Positions 38,770 to 51,387 are shown, counted from the stretch's first letter. The stretch is 64,000 nucleotides of DNA from Lineus longissimus (GCF_910592395.1 NC_088315.1:14737808-14801807), one strand, 5' to 3'. The notes: generated from the sequence alone by a model not told the origin. Program-made: numbers and translations.

Positions 38770-40620
38770 TTTCACAATTTCCGAATAAGCCGTTCGGGGC
38801 GCCGAAGACAACATATTACACTGTCGCAGTATGCGACAGGTCCTCTCCTGGTTGTTGAAGCGGTGAGCATTCCTGTCATAGCCCTCCCTTCTACCACGGT
38901 TTTGTCCAGGGTCATGACCTCGGCCCCTCGGGCTATGAAATTGTGGTGGCGGTCCCCGGAACGGGTCTGGTTCATGAAAGGCGGTGGTCCCACGAAAGAC
39001 GGTGGTCCATTGAACTGTTGTACACCTGAACCCAAAGCAGCAACATCACTCATGACATTATGGTCAAAGACTGGCAGGTTTATGGCCAGAAGGTGGGCCT
39101 CATAGCTCTTTGCTTTCTGCATGACTTGTTGAAGGGATAGCTCATTGTATTCAAAAAACTTGTCTCCTAGAGGACCTTCTCGAAGGGCCAGGTAAGGCTG
39201 GAGGCCTAAGTCAGGCTGGAGGCCACCATATGCCCACTTGCTGTATAGGCTGATTTGGAAAGCTGAATCATCCAGTGTTTCCCTTGGTTCCTCTCTACAT
39301 CACAGAGTTTCCCTACCTGTTGTGTATTTGTCTCCAGAGTCAGCAAGAAAGCAGGTAGGGAGGCCATTTAGATACGTTGTGAGATAAGTTCTAGTTGGTT
39401 CATCTTTATTTGCAGAATTTCCATTGAACTGTTGTACACCTGAACCTAATGTAGCAACATCACTCATGACATTTTGGTCAAAGACTGGCAAGTTTATGGC
39501 CAGAAGGTGGGCCTCATAGCTCTTTGCTTTCTGCATGACTTGTGGAAGGGATATGTCCTTGCATTCAAAAAGCTTGTCTCCTAGAGGAACTTCCCGAAGG
39601 GCCAGGTAAGGCTGGAGGCCTAAGTCAGGCTGGAGGCCACCATATGCCCGCTTGCTGTTTGCTCATAGCTCTTTGCTTTCTGCATGACTTGTGGAAGGGG
39701 TATGTCCTTGCATTCAAAAAGCCTGTCTCCTAGAGGACCTTCTCAAAGGGCCAGGTAAGGCTGGAGGCCACCATATGCCCGCTTGCTGTTTAGGCTGATT
39801 TGGAAAGTTAAATCATCCATTGTCTCCCCTTGGTTCCTCTTGAGATCACAGAGTTTCGCTACCTGTTGTGTATTTGTCTCGAGAGTCAACGAGAAAGCAG
39901 GTAGGGAGGCCATTTAGATACGTTGTGAGATAAGTTCTAGTTGGTTCATCTTTACTTGCAGAACTAAGAGATTCTCAGTATCCCACTCATGGGGTGATAT
40001 GAATAAAGACTAGCAAATGCTTTTACTCCGGTTTTGTACAGGAAGGCCTAGTGTAAATGTACATGGAGATTCAGATAAAAGCATTTGCTAGTCTTTATTC
40101 ATATCACCCATGGACTAGAGGAGGCATGGTCTACCGGTTTAAATGCCCACTGCCTGTTGAAGTTGGCTTGTTTGGCCCTGATGCTGGTGGGTCCACATGC
40201 GGCGGCCTGATCTAGAAAAATGTTCATTCGCCACTGGGCACTCCCTCCAGAAACAATTATCAGTACCCCTACAAATGTGTAAGGTTCTCTCCTGGTTGTT
40301 GAAGCGGCGGTCATTCCTGTCATAGCGCTCCCTTCCACCACGGTTTTGTCCACGGCCGCAACCTCGGCCCCTCAGGCTGTGCAATTGCGGTGGCGGTCCC
40401 CGGAACGGTGGTGCTCCATTGAAGGGCGGTGGTCCATTGAACTGTTGTACACCTGAACCCAAAGCAGCAACATCACTCATGACATTACGGTCACAGACTG
40501 GCAGGTTTATGGCCTGAATGTGGGCTTCGTAGCTCTTTGCCTTCTGCATGACTTGTTGAAGGGGTAGGTCCTTGTGGGGATCAGGACAATTCCCCCCCGG
40601 ACAACTCCCCCCGGTCAATT
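38770..40620 (-). pseudogene. Rearranged Gag-like retroelement fragments
   Basis: Four partial copies of one coding segment on the minus strand: QVMQKAKSYEAHLLAINLPV near 39000-39120, 39450-39540, 39660-39700 (short) and 40440-40560, each followed or preceded by WAYGGLQPDLGLQPYLALRE or by a Gly/Arg/Asn-rich stretch (RGRGCGRGQNRGGRERYDRN). The last ends near a Cys-containing CRGTDNCFWREC. It looks like a retrotransposon nucleocapsid/Gag that suffered local duplications and deletions. The superfamily is not certain. Confidence 0.5.
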
Positions 40621-40800
40621 GCCCCCCGACAACTCCCCCCTAGGCAATTACCCCCCAGTGAAATTGCCCCCCAGTCAAATTGCCCCCTGTCAAATTGCCC
40701 CCCCCGTCAAATTGCCCCCCCCCCCCCCGGTAAAATTACCCCCTGGTAAAATTGCCAACCGTAAAATTGCCTCCCAATATCTAATTGCCCCTGGATAACC
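40575..40800. repeat. C-rich minisatellite
   Basis: About fifteen imperfect repeats of a 13-17 bp unit of the type tcaaattgcccccc, with interrupted C-runs up to ten. The opposite strand is a series of G-runs able to form G-quadruplexes. Confidence 0.85.
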
Positions 40801-43134
40801 CCCTGCCAAGAAAAAAATTGAAACATTTACCATTGTTCATCCAGTCTAATGAAATGCGCTAGAAATGCTTTATCCCGTGGGGTTTTTGAATATCAATGTC
40901 TTGTCTCCAAGCACTGGTATCTCTGATAATCCGACCAAAATCAGTAGGTTCGGATCATCAGCAGACACCAATCTCTGGAGATGAGGAGGGCCTTCCCAAG
41001 AGGCCGTCGATCTTGACCTGCAGTGTGCCGATAGAAGGTCACAAGGGTCACGTCCAGGTAGAATCGTAGAATCGAGAAAATCGACAAGTCGGATATTGTT
41101 GGATAAGTATATTAGAATTTTCGTGAGAAGTATTCAAGTACAACATTCAGGTGAGCTGTGTACTAAAGGACAACTTACGTTAAGGTTATTTAAGGGTTGC
41201 TGAGAATCAGGATGGAGAGGTTAATATTTAGAATCTATGCCTAAGCAGGGAGCGTTTAATTTCGTATTTTTCAGACCGAAGTCAAAAGTCAAGAGCCTAG
41301 ATACTGGGTGTACCTCCTTTTTAAAGCCCCAACTGTCGCGCATGCGTCGTTGACCAGGAAGACCCTAACTCGTCATAAATGACCAATCAGGGACGGCCAA
41401 ACCATTTAGGAATCGTCACAACCAAACCACGGGAGTGTGATTTGGCCCTTATGCAAACGAGCAACTGTGACCCAAGCCTATTGTTTCGGGGGTCCCTAAA
41501 TGGCGACGACGATCCTGAGTCAGCGCGACAGCTGTAAACCTGCGAAAAACAAGTTTTAGAAATTCTGACCGAAGTCAACTTAATTCCAACTGACAACTCA
41601 TTACTAATTAAGACTAGGTGGTTTTCTTGTTAATTAAATAAAAGATGGTCTTTATAAATTAACCCCGTGAAAGGACAGCTTGAGTTCTCAGCGAAGTCAG
41701 AATTTGTCAAACTAATTGACCGAGTAAATATGTAGTCGAAACTCTCACACAAAAGAGAGGATGTCATTTTATATCAATTTATATGTCTGACCTCGATGCC
41801 AAGTTCCCAAATCGTACTTTCACGTACTTCACAAAGGGTAGAAACAAAGGTTTTAATTAAATAAATGGTTTACAAAATCACCATTCGTTAACTATCATCA
41901 GGGTGATTACCCTTTAAGAATTTCATTCATACAACATTATTTTAGTCGAGATATAAAACAGTAATTGAAAATTCTTATATAAATTATGGCTTTCCGCCTA
42001 TGACTATAGGTATAACTTATTCTAAGGAAAACTAAGGATGTGTCGTTCGAATAAACTATTAATATATCGCTTCAATTTATGAATCTGAGTTTTTAGACAT
42101 CACGTTTTTCAAAGTTATCTCCATGTGTATTTGGTCAGGATGTACGCAAATTTTAGCAACAGCTGAAGGGTAATTACGTGAATGACTCCAATACTTCGTA
42201 TAGTTTTGTACACAGCTCTTACATAGATATAAACCACAGATTTTGTCGGATTTAATGTGTTACCTCAGAGTGAGAGTGTGGCGGCTTGAACAATTTATAT
42301 TAATCATTTGACCAACTTAAAGGGAAAATTACCCTACCATACTCTAAAAATTCAACCTTAAACTATTCCAATCTAAGAAAAATAAACCGCAGTTTAAGTA
42401 GGATATAAAGCCGTCTGTTACAGTCTTCTCAATCGCCAGGGGAATGGATTCATCAAACTCAGTAAGGGGCCGAGTATTCATTCTCAACATCCTGGAATGA
42501 GATTAAAGCCAAATGGTCTCCGAGCCATTGGAAGAAAAACGTCATTAATTTTTCAACAGGAACAATGATATACATGTATTATAAATCAAAATCAACATGA
42601 AATCTTCATACAAAAATAAAATAATCCAAATGAAAACAAGACTAATTACAATTGTGCGTTTCCCGCAAACTCAAGTTACAAAATGCCACCGTATTCATCA
42701 CTTATTGTGGGTATCCTGAGACTGCTGGGCTATATGCTGGACCCCATCCGATAATATAGCTAACTGAAAATTTCACGATGTGAACGATGCCTCACGAGAG
42801 CTCGGCGCCTGTAGTTGACGCACTTTTTTGATGACGCATCCATTGTTCTCATAACAATAGGGTTTACATATAATCTCGTCCCCAGTTTTACATAGCCTAG
42901 GACCAAGGTTGGATTTTAAAAAACCTAGGGACGAGGTTGTATGACCTAGTTTCGATTTGCATAACAATAGAACAATACAGGCAGGAGGTGCAGGGCTAGG
43001 AAGTAAAGAAAGTCCATTCATTCGAGTTTTAACAAAGGGAATTACTTTCAATAGGTATTGTTCGATTTCGCTCGCGCTCCGCTGCATTTCTATGGGGTAT
43101 TGTGCAACTGTATTACAATGGTAGTGTATCTCTC
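40801..43134. other. No gene recognised
   Basis: Mostly AT-rich DNA with short open frames that show no domain and no codon bias. Short runs such as gaccgaagtcaa recur at 41275 and 41568. Nothing else supported. Confidence 0.6.
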
Positions 43135-43137
43135 CAT

Positions 43138-43240
43138 GTATTAGATAGGCTCGGAATCAAATCCTATATTCGCCTATGTATCTCCTGTGTATTAGATAGG
43201 CTCGGAATCAAATCCTGTATTCGCCTATGTGTCCTCCTGT
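43138..43240. repeat. Two direct repeats of ~55 bp
   Basis: attagataggctcggaatca followed by aatcctatattcgcctatgt occurs at 43140 and, with one or two changes, at 43191. Confidence 0.8.
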
Positions 43241-43533
43241 GCATTAAGTAAATTAAGATATCATATATACTACAAGAGTTTAGGCACAACTCCATAGCGC
43301 TTTATTGATTCTAAGAAACTACAAGACCACCACCAACATGCATACAGGTAATAAGAAAATATTCTACAGATTAATTAGAGACCAGCTCTTCTAAAAATAA
43401 AAACATCTATGGCAAGCCAGGAACATTTAAACAGTTTCTTTCGCATCTACAAATCATTCTACATGGCATTTGCTTGCATCGCAAGTATTTACCTAGTCTA
43501 CGTGTCATGACATGACCTTTAAATCGTACACAC

Positions 43534-44830
43534 TCATCCACATTCACTTTGTACTTTTCCTGGGCTTTTTTTTTGGCTTTTCTTTGGATTTTTCTTGGCC
43601 TTCTTGGCCACCGGTGCATCACTATCCGGTTCCTCATCGCTACTAATGATATGTACAAGAGATTTCGGAGATTGTGCATCTGCCGATTCATGAGCTGACA
43701 TTTTTTTCATTTTCGGCCTTCCAAAGCCAATCAGTGCATTTTCTAGTTGCACACAGATCAATATATTCCTCGTCATCGGAATCATAAATTTGCAATGCAA
43801 GGCTCTCAATCTCAAGATCAGTTTCATTCAAAGCTTTGATGGTGGCATCCTTATTATCTGAAGGGCCTTCCATCACTGATTCAAACTCCGCTAGGAGATT
43901 TCGTTTCATGTTAATCTTGAGTTCAAGATCCCTTTTCTTCTGTTTGCGGGTTGGTGCATGCAATTGTTGTGGGAAAGACAGTCCCTGCACGCCACTCATC
44001 ATCACTGCCCCTGGAGTTTCAATACCGCTTGAAGCAGGACTGAGAGGAGGAGGAGGACGTGAAAGAGGAGTTGTCGTTCCCATTTCATTTGCAGCAACAT
44101 CCTGTACTTTCTTTGGACTCGGAATGTTTATTTCAAAGGCAAATGGTTGGTCATCCTTCTCCATCGCATCGAATAGTATTCCAGCCTCGTATTCCGTGTA
44201 CAATTCCTTCCACATGAGAGGATGCAACGGTTTCTTTACCTTCTCCAGGTAATCACATTTCTTTGCATACACAAATCTACAACGATTTTGTATAGCCACT
44301 TTGTCTTCACCGGTCAACCAGTGATCAATTGGCCTGTTTGTTGTGATTATGACTGGAGTTGGAGAAACCATTGCATCCCCTCTGCACTTCACACAGGTCT
44401 TGAAGGATGTCCCCTCCAAGAGCAATTTGGTCTGGTCTACCAATTCAGGTAATACCACGAACTCTTCTGCCATTATCAGATTCTTATTCACACAATCCAT
44501 GAATGCAAACTGATTTGCAAGATGGGGGTGAACTTCACCATAGTTGTGGTTGTACAATGGCAAAAGAGATCGCACTATGTAAGACTTCCCTGCGTTGCTT
44601 TCACCTTGAAGTACCAAGGTGTTGACCTTCGACTTGCTCTTGCAGAGGACACCAAACAAGCGAGTTAAGAAATCCTTCTTTTCGATATTCCAAGCTTCTA
44701 GAATTTCGTTGAACACAAGAAGAGAGCTATCCACCGATAAGTATTCGTCAAGAGAATATTGATACGAACGTTTGTCTGCATTATAGAGTCTATCCGTAAA
44801 ACGAAGTTGAAGTTCCTTCTCGATGCACAA
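43534..44830 (-). pseudogene. Parvovirus NS1-like SF3 helicase (endogenous), with basic tail
   Basis: 380-residue frame with superfamily 3 helicase motifs: Walker A GESNAGKS (76-83), Walker B-type LIMAEEF (118-124), motif C VIITTNRP (160-167). Known for parvoviral NS1, which unwinds and nicks hairpin-ended ssDNA genomes. A Pro/Ser-rich linker and a coiled stretch follow, then after a frame change a Lys-rich tail (43534-43691). An in-frame stop at about 44865 separates it from the upstream frame at 44867-45214. With the upstream frameshift, this is a broken genomic copy rather than a working gene. A related ssDNA virus lineage is an alternative source. Confidence 0.65.
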
Positions 44831-44866
44831 GTCGCGTGCTTTCTCGAACAGTTGTTGGAAGTTCTA

Positions 44867-45636
44867 ACGGCTGAAGATTCTCCTCAAGTTGGTCATTACG
44901 CTGTGAGAAATGTTCATCTCTCCGGACAAGTACTTGACGTAATCCTTTCGATTGCAAACATGATGCTTCATCATAAATACTACTAACATGTCTATGCAAT
45001 CTTCGTTGCTGAACTTTCGCATTTGGTCTCCACTAAGTTTTCGCCAAGCGTTATCCTGACCTTTAGACAAGTTTGGGTCGCGGGTTCCGTCTTCTCCAGT
45101 GGCTCCGTTTCCGGTCGCCCATCTACGTTGTCCTTCATCTCGGGTGCGTTGACGGTTTGCGTGCTTCTCAAATCCTTGTTTATCAGCGAGGGCAGTGGCT
45201 CTAGCGGTATCCAATAATAAGATCTAGATCCCTCGAACGATCGCGGAGGAGTCTCACAATATTGAAGCAGGCCGTGCGGGCTGATGCAGGCAGATACCCG
45301 ATAATAACCAAGCAGATCCTTAACAAGGACTTTAAGACGAGATAAAGGCCTGCAGTTGTCAGGGCGACCTGATAATTTTGCAATTCCATGGAGGTGGTAA
45401 TGCGGGAACTCGTTGCATTCAGAATAGCCTGTATCGAGTCGCTCATCTCGAGGGTGCGCGTACCAGATTGAATCCAAAGCGTTCAGTTTTTTAACAAACT
45501 CTCGAATGACGGGATTTCTAATAAAGTCCGACCCTTCGTCGATCACAAATATTCTCGTTCCGTTAGTATACTTAACGTCCTTCCACAGATCACCCAAGTT
45601 CGGAAATGAAAGTATTATTGATTGGTGGGAAGACAT
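44867..45636 (-). pseudogene. Parvovirus NS1-like N-terminal HUH nuclease region, broken
   Basis: The frame at 44992-45636 has the HUH motif PHYHLHG (His79 and His81) and a candidate nicking Tyr in DLLGYYRVS (111-112), as in rolling-hairpin replication initiators. The C-terminal half continues in another frame (44867-45214, ending VMTNLRRIFSR at a stop), in phase with the helicase. So one frameshift and one stop interrupt the gene. A TATA-like box (tataaaat, 45681-45688 on the minus strand) lies about 45 bp upstream of the ATG at 45636. Confidence 0.6.
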
Positions 45637-45690
45637 CGTGACGGCAGTGCAGGTTATGAAAATTTCAAATCTAAACTTACATTTTATAGT

Positions 45691-46095
45691 CTACTGCGGG
45701 GTATTGTAAATTCCCTGACTCTCCATCTGCTTATCCCATTGGAGGCCCGGTTTCAGAAGCACCTCCCTCCATTCATTAAATCTCATCTCCGCTGGCCATA
45801 GAAAACAGTCCACGTATTTATCTCCATGAAAAGACCACATCATGTCACGCTGAGTGGACAACCTCCTGTCAATTTGAACAAAGGCACATTCGGAGTTATA
45901 GAAATCATTCAAGAGTGATCCCTTGGTGTTGCAATAATATGCATTTATCCAAACGCTAATCCCGCCCACATGGGGCCACAAAGGATCGTCCTGAGGCATT
46001 TTTCCTGCTTCAATGATTTTCATCCGTTGGTAAATCTCCCCCGGTAAAATGCCATCAGGCCATTCTTCCGTATTAACGGTCGTGTCTAGCAGCAA
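45691..46095 (-). CDS. Hypothetical ORF upstream of the NS1-like gene
   Basis: 134 residues, same frame as the HUH region but separated by a stop and ~55 bp. Contains WPHVGGISVWINAYYC and DMMWSFHGDKYVDCFLWPAE. No family recognised. It begins beside a Harbinger remnant, so the border of the viral-like insert is probably near 46100. It could be part of that insert or an unrelated host fragment. Confidence 0.4.
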   Translation of the reverse strand: MLLDTTVNTEEWPDGILPGEIYQRMKIIEAGKMPQDDPLWPHVGGISVWINAYYCNTKGSLLNDFYNSECAFVQIDRRLSTQRDMMWSFHGDKYVDCFLWPAEMRFNEWREVLLKPGLQWDKQMESQGIYNTPQ

Positions 46096-46103
46096 AGCGT
46101 CCT

Positions 46104-46328
46104 TTGTCGTCTCCTTGCTTGAAAAGTGGCCTCAGGACAAAGATGGAAACTTCACTCTCGATCATTGTTGCAACTGCTGTGCTTCATAATGTGGCTATCG
46201 AGGTCAACGACCCTTTCCCGGATGAGGATGAAGACCATGAAGACGACATGCCATTGGACCCGATGCCACCCGTTGATCGTGGCGGAAATGCGAAGCGTCT
46301 TGCTATCACAAGGCAATATTTTGGATAG
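46104..46328 (+). pseudogene. PIF/Harbinger transposase C-terminal fragment
   Basis: Reads SGLRTKMETSLSIIVATAVL followed by HNVAIEVNDPFPDEDEDHED and ends QYFG. This is the C-terminal end of Harbinger (HARBI1-like) DDE transposase. The catalytic domain is absent upstream, where unrelated minus-strand sequence begins, so only ~70 residues survive. Confidence 0.75.
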
Positions 46329-46363
46329 TGCACATCCGTGTACTTGAGCGAGGTACGTTCTGC

Positions 46364-46530
46364 AAAGTACTACGTGTATAAAAAAACATGATGCACTTAT
46401 GATAGCTTATTACTCAATTGTTTATGGATTCGAACCCACTGTCACCATGTACTGGCTGCAAGCCATCCATAAACTATTGAGTTATTTGCCATTGAAAATG
46501 TATCATGTTTTTTTATACACGAAGTACTTT
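46364..46530. mobile_element. 167-bp fold-back MITE
   Basis: aaagtactacgtgtataaaa at the left is inverted at the right (ttttatacacgaagtacttt). A second inner inverted pair, tttatggat and atccataaa, surrounds a centre that on the minus strand contains ggttcgaatcc, a match to the tRNA-type internal B box. Confidence 0.75.
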
Positions 46531-46559
46531 GGAAAGCATGCATAAATCCAGAAAGCATA

Positions 46560-48250
46560 GCTGAGCGCTCAGCTAGTTCATCGATATGTACACGTTGCAT
46601 TCATGGTACATGACTAAAACACATATATATGTACATGTATATGTGATAATTTACAGTATAACATACAAGGTTGAAATTGCTTTTGAATTCATTCTTCTAT
46701 TCACTTTACGCATAGGCGTCCCGACCGGGTTGGGCGGTTGTACGAATTTTATCGCGTTATGGTCCTTTTGTTATTACGCATTGTGGAAAGTCGTTTAAAG
46801 CGTATTTCACGTAACATTAGGCCACAGAACACTTACTCGCTGCTGTTCATAGAAACTACTCTTGATTTAAGATTGATAATTTTCCTGCCTTATGAGACAA
46901 AGATATACTCCATATTTTCCTGAGCAGTGAGGACGAGAATTGACCTTGACCTCAGGGACCGTATAATAACTATGTCAAGTTGTATAAGACGCACTAACCC
47001 TGGAAAATGTTCATTTCAACAGTTATGCAGGAATATGTGAGGTCGCCACTATGCCAAGGTTGTATGTCCCACGAACATGACGAACGCTGTAAAATGCCTT
47101 CCAACTGAGTTAGGCTAAACATTCGACGTCGCCATTACGCCGAGGGATAAACATGTCCCCAATAACGCCCTTTTGTTTGCTAAGGTATATTTGATCGAAA
47201 ACTAAATTTGTTGGAGCGAGATAGGGATACAAAACCTTTCTCTGTCTGAACAAAATCGTCTCATATTTACACTCATATCTACAACTAGGCTGGGGCCTAC
47301 ACTGAAAAGAAGGTGATGACATCCGTCGCCGCACTCAGGCATGTCAGGGAGCGCGGTAAAGTCCCTGGGTCGTGAAAACTCGACATCGACATACATGTAG
47401 GACAATTTTTTCTTTATAATTTGGTGAATAATAAAGTACCTACGAAGACCAAGCTGGGACCTCTCCGTTGTAAACGGAAATGAATGGACCTTGGCCTATA
47501 TTGTTGGCCCAAGGATTTGTTCACTGTGGGGTGCGAACCTAGTGATAACGCTGTGTATTGTCTGTAAAGTCCAAGGAAGGATCGCGACACTCAGATGGCA
47601 GCACATGTGTGCGAATGGAAAATAGCTATACTCAGACTGTGCGGCCACCTTGGTAGTGGTGTTCCCTTCCTTGGTACTTTACCCTAGGCTTACGTGACAC
47701 GAGCTCTGCTCCCCCTATGGCAAAAAAGGAGTAAATAGCTGATTTAATAATGAAACTTGCTCCCTTTTGCGGAGGGGGCGGGCTAAGGGTCCTACGCATA
47801 GGCGTCCCCGCCGCGTTATCAGGACGTATAGTAGGCCTTGCACACTCTTTTACCGAGCAGTGAGTACACGTGTTGTACTGTCATGTTGTGTGTGTCCCGA
47901 TTACGCTGGAAGAAGAAATTCGCTTTAAGATACGACGTCGCCATTATCCAAAGGTTAATGTACCAAATATGCAACGTCGATGCTTAGTCATTGGGAGTCA
48001 GATTCAGAGCCGGACCAAGGATTGAAATGAAATCTTAGCATTGAACTATGGACACTCGGTAGGCCCGTACTTATGGGAAGGTGAGGCTTGGTTTCTGAAC
48101 AGTACATAACCGCCTTGTTGGAGGGAAAGTGACTTGGGCTTGTAGTGGCATGATCAGAGTGATGACGACATGCACACTAGCAGCCAACTTCGACGACTCG
48201 AAGCGTTTGACTGAACGCCTCTCGACACCAGAGAGTTTGCGGCCGGTTGA
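46560..48250. other. No gene recognised
   Basis: Short open frames only. The phrase tacgcataggcgtcccg recurs with changes at 46706 and 47789, possibly remnants of one repeat family. Confidence 0.6.
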
Positions 48251-48252
48251 TC

Positions 48253-48412
48253 CCGGTGTAATAGAATCTGATGCCCCCTGATATTAAATGCCCTCAACAA
48301 TAGAACACGGCACCGTTCAATAGGACTCTAAAGAGACCAAGACCCTTAATCCGAAGACGAACAATACAGGCGGGCATCAGAAAAGGGAGGGCATTTGATT
48401 CTATCACACCGG
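48253..48412. repeat. Inverted-repeat element, ~45-bp arms
   Basis: ccggtgtaatagaatctgat at the left matches, inverted, tgattctatcacaccgg at the right. The arms then diverge through swapped gatgcc and aaatgccctc blocks. Probably a degraded MITE. Confidence 0.65.
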
Positions 48413-50370
48413 TAAGAGCACACCTCATGTTCAGATCAGTAGCGTCTCTTCCGCCACTCTGGGCTGTCAAGACGCAAGCTGATTTGCAAAAGACCCGCCA
48501 CTGACGCCAAGTCAGGCGCGCCGCCATCCGTTTACTGGCGTTCAAACGCGGTGACACGCGTCAAAAATTAAACTTATATTTCGGGTCGAGAAATGACGGA
48601 GCATGCCCAATTTCCAGTTACTTTTTTGTGACAATGTCTCATGGTCATGTGATGTGAATCTGGAAATTCACTTGACTATGAAATAACCTGAAGCGTTCTG
48701 TCACCATGCAAGGGCTGCATGAGTGCCAAGTCGTTGGACATTCAGGCTGTGGCGCTGGGTTGTGGTCTGCTTATTGTAATTCTTTCCGCATACACCGGTG
48801 GGAAGGACAGTTTTGCTTTTTTCCCGAAAATTAGCCAAGCATTCTTGCCACTTCCCAAGACAGTTGATTAGACAAATACGCACCACCAACCGGGTCTCAG
48901 ATTCACATCAAGCCGGCTGGTGGCGATACTCGTGTCTTTGTATCTTATAAAAGCCAAGGTTTTAAACCTTGCTACCATCAAGTTTCTACAGGGCCGAAGA
49001 CCAGCAGGGATCTGGACAACATTCACAGACCAGGCGTTTTCTCGGTGATTCTAAAGCAAAGAAAAAATTCTTTCCTCATAGGATATTTCAGTACACATTC
49101 TCTCCTTCGCAGGAAATGAAATTGAACTCTTTCATGAGGAAATGAACTCGCTAACCCAGGACGATGATTCAACACTGAATCCAGACAACGTGGCTTCCTG
49201 CCTCTCCGACAGTCTGTCCCTCTCTGTTTACATACATGCATAGACCTACTTGAAATAGACACCGTTACGTAGGAGCTACATCAAATGACTACCGTAGGCA
49301 GCATAACCTGTCGGGGATGGGGTGGGGATTCCTGATTATGATTCCGATGCCCTGTCGGATATCTTTAATTCGATTATCAAGATCGACGCCCTTAGGCCCT
49401 AGAGTTCTGGTGGACGCATACTCCTTAACAGCTGACGGACAGGAGAGGAGATAGCGAGATAGGATCAGTACCATCTGGCCCCATCGTGCTGGCATGTGTG
49501 TTACGCGTCCTACTATGGCCAACAACAAACGCCCTTAGTGTAGAAATCGTAGTGGGATGCAAAGAGGAGGCTTGATTGAAATCCTCGGAAAGGCCAGCAG
49601 TTTCAACACGTATCTCCTTTTCACTGTTCTCAACTGTTGACTGTTGTACAAGCAGCTCTTGCTCCAGAATACAATATAAAATAATAGTTGAGCAGTTAAA
49701 AATCATGACTAGAACTGACCCAGTGTCTTTACTAAAAATGAAATCAGAAGGAAGTGTTTTTTTTTAATAACTGATTGCGTTTATTAATCTACAAATCCTC
49801 GTTACATTTATTAACAAATGATTTCCCATGCATTATGATATACCCTGCCTAACATATAAATTTCTACAATGAACCCTGTGTTACCTCCATGTCTAGTGGC
49901 CCTATTCAGACTGTTACATGTTACTCTTTTCAATATGAACCGAAAAGCTTCTCATGGTCTTGTGCCTCAATGTGACCATTATTTGACATCTAAAATGCAT
50001 TATATCTATTATTTTACATCTAAAATGCAACATACATACAATACACTAAATAGTGAAAAAAGCCGGAATAATAAAGCCTCCACAAGACCTTTTCTTTGAA
50101 AGGCTTCTAAATGATTTCGGTAGAATTAATCCCCCTGGTTAATGCAAAAGTGCGATCGGAAGATGATTCCCCAGCCACGCACAAAACGATCATATATACA
50201 CTTGACAGGATTTCATGAAGTGAAAACCCCAACGGAAATGATCACTAATCCAATAACAGCAATAAAAAGACATCATATTTGACACTCGCCCCCATGAACA
50301 AACATTTGTTCCAGTGAGCACATTATGCTCCTTCATTTCACCGACTGGGATATCTGGTAACAATTGATGT
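48413..50370. other. No gene recognised
   Basis: Open frames are short and without domains. The stretch at 49600-50100 is AT-rich with repeated ttttacatctaaaatgca (49990 and 50012). Nothing further supported. Confidence 0.6.
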
Positions 50371-50371
50371 A

Positions 50372-51221
50372 CACTCATGGTCAAATGTTTATGGACACCA
50401 GTTATTGAACACTTTCTCAAAACGGCTGATCATCTTGAACCCAAATTTTCACCACTTGTGGAGAAACTTCTTGGCTATCGAATGATATCACACAAGTAGT
50501 TGATATCATGACCAATTGCATAACAAAGTTATTACATAATTTTGAGAGGCATCTTTTTTCACTTTTTTGTTGATGAATTTTTCGAAGCACTCTGGCATCA
50601 TACGGATAACAATGATTAGACTTGCTGTGAAGAATTGTTTGGAAAACATGTTGATAGATCATGAAAAGTAATCAAAATTTGAGATGAGATTTTTTTCTGA
50701 TTTTTCGATATATTCTGGTAGTACACATCCCTGAATGATTGGTGATTTTTTTCAACTAAGGGAACGTCTCAAAATTATGATTCGAAAACTTTGATACTTC
50801 CAAGTACCGGACTTTTCTCAGCAATATGATTTGATAGCTGGGCTAAATTGGTGCCAATCCGTATTTGGGTATGACCTCTCAATGATACGGTTGCAAAAAA
50901 AAACGAAAATATTAAAATACCGAAAATGTATCTCAAAGCCGAAATGAGATTTTCCAAAAGTTTTTCACAGAAAGTTTTAGCAATGTGTAAGGTATTATGT
51001 AGGCTAAATTTGGTTTTGAAAAATTTATTACCAAAGAAGTAAAAAAGATGCCTCTCAAAATTATGTAATAACTTTGTTATGCTATTGGTCTTAATATCAA
51101 CTGTGATATCAGTCGATAGCCAAGAAGTTGTTCCACAAGTGGTGAAAACTTGGGTTCAAGAGATTAGCCGTTTTTGAGAAAAGGTGCAATAATGGTGTCC
51201 ATAAACTTTTGACCATGAGTG
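50372..51221. mobile_element. 850-bp MITE with ~190-bp TIRs (Tc1/mariner type)
   Basis: The ends read cactcatggtcaaatgttta on the left and, inverted, cactcatggtcaaaagttta on the right, followed by tggacacca, a typical Tc1-like terminus. Inverted similarity runs inward ~190 bp to gagaggcatctttttt. The left flank is TA and the right flank AA, so one target copy has mutated. No transposase. Confidence 0.88.
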
Positions 51222-51387
51222 AACATCATCAAATAACACACACTAGCAATAATAGGTAAGAGTTAGCAATGACCCTTCTTACTTCAAAACAACGACCTCC
51301 AGATTACGAGCCCAGAATGCTGTTTCTTCTTTATGTCCTTGGGCAAGACACTTAGACGGACCTTGGTGACTCAAAACCACAAGTTGG

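Noticed and set aside
42773-43087. 104-residue minus-strand ORF
   Set aside because: No recognisable domain, no splice sites and composition like its non-coding surroundings.
46424-46482. tRNA gene on the minus strand
   Set aside because: A B-box-like sequence and paired ends are present, but there is no acceptable A box, D arm or anticodon arm; the pairing comes from the fold-back element.
47701-47722. Eighth copy of the Polinton hairpin repeat (gagctctgctcccc)
   Set aside because: Only about 12 bases match and neither stem is complete; likely chance.
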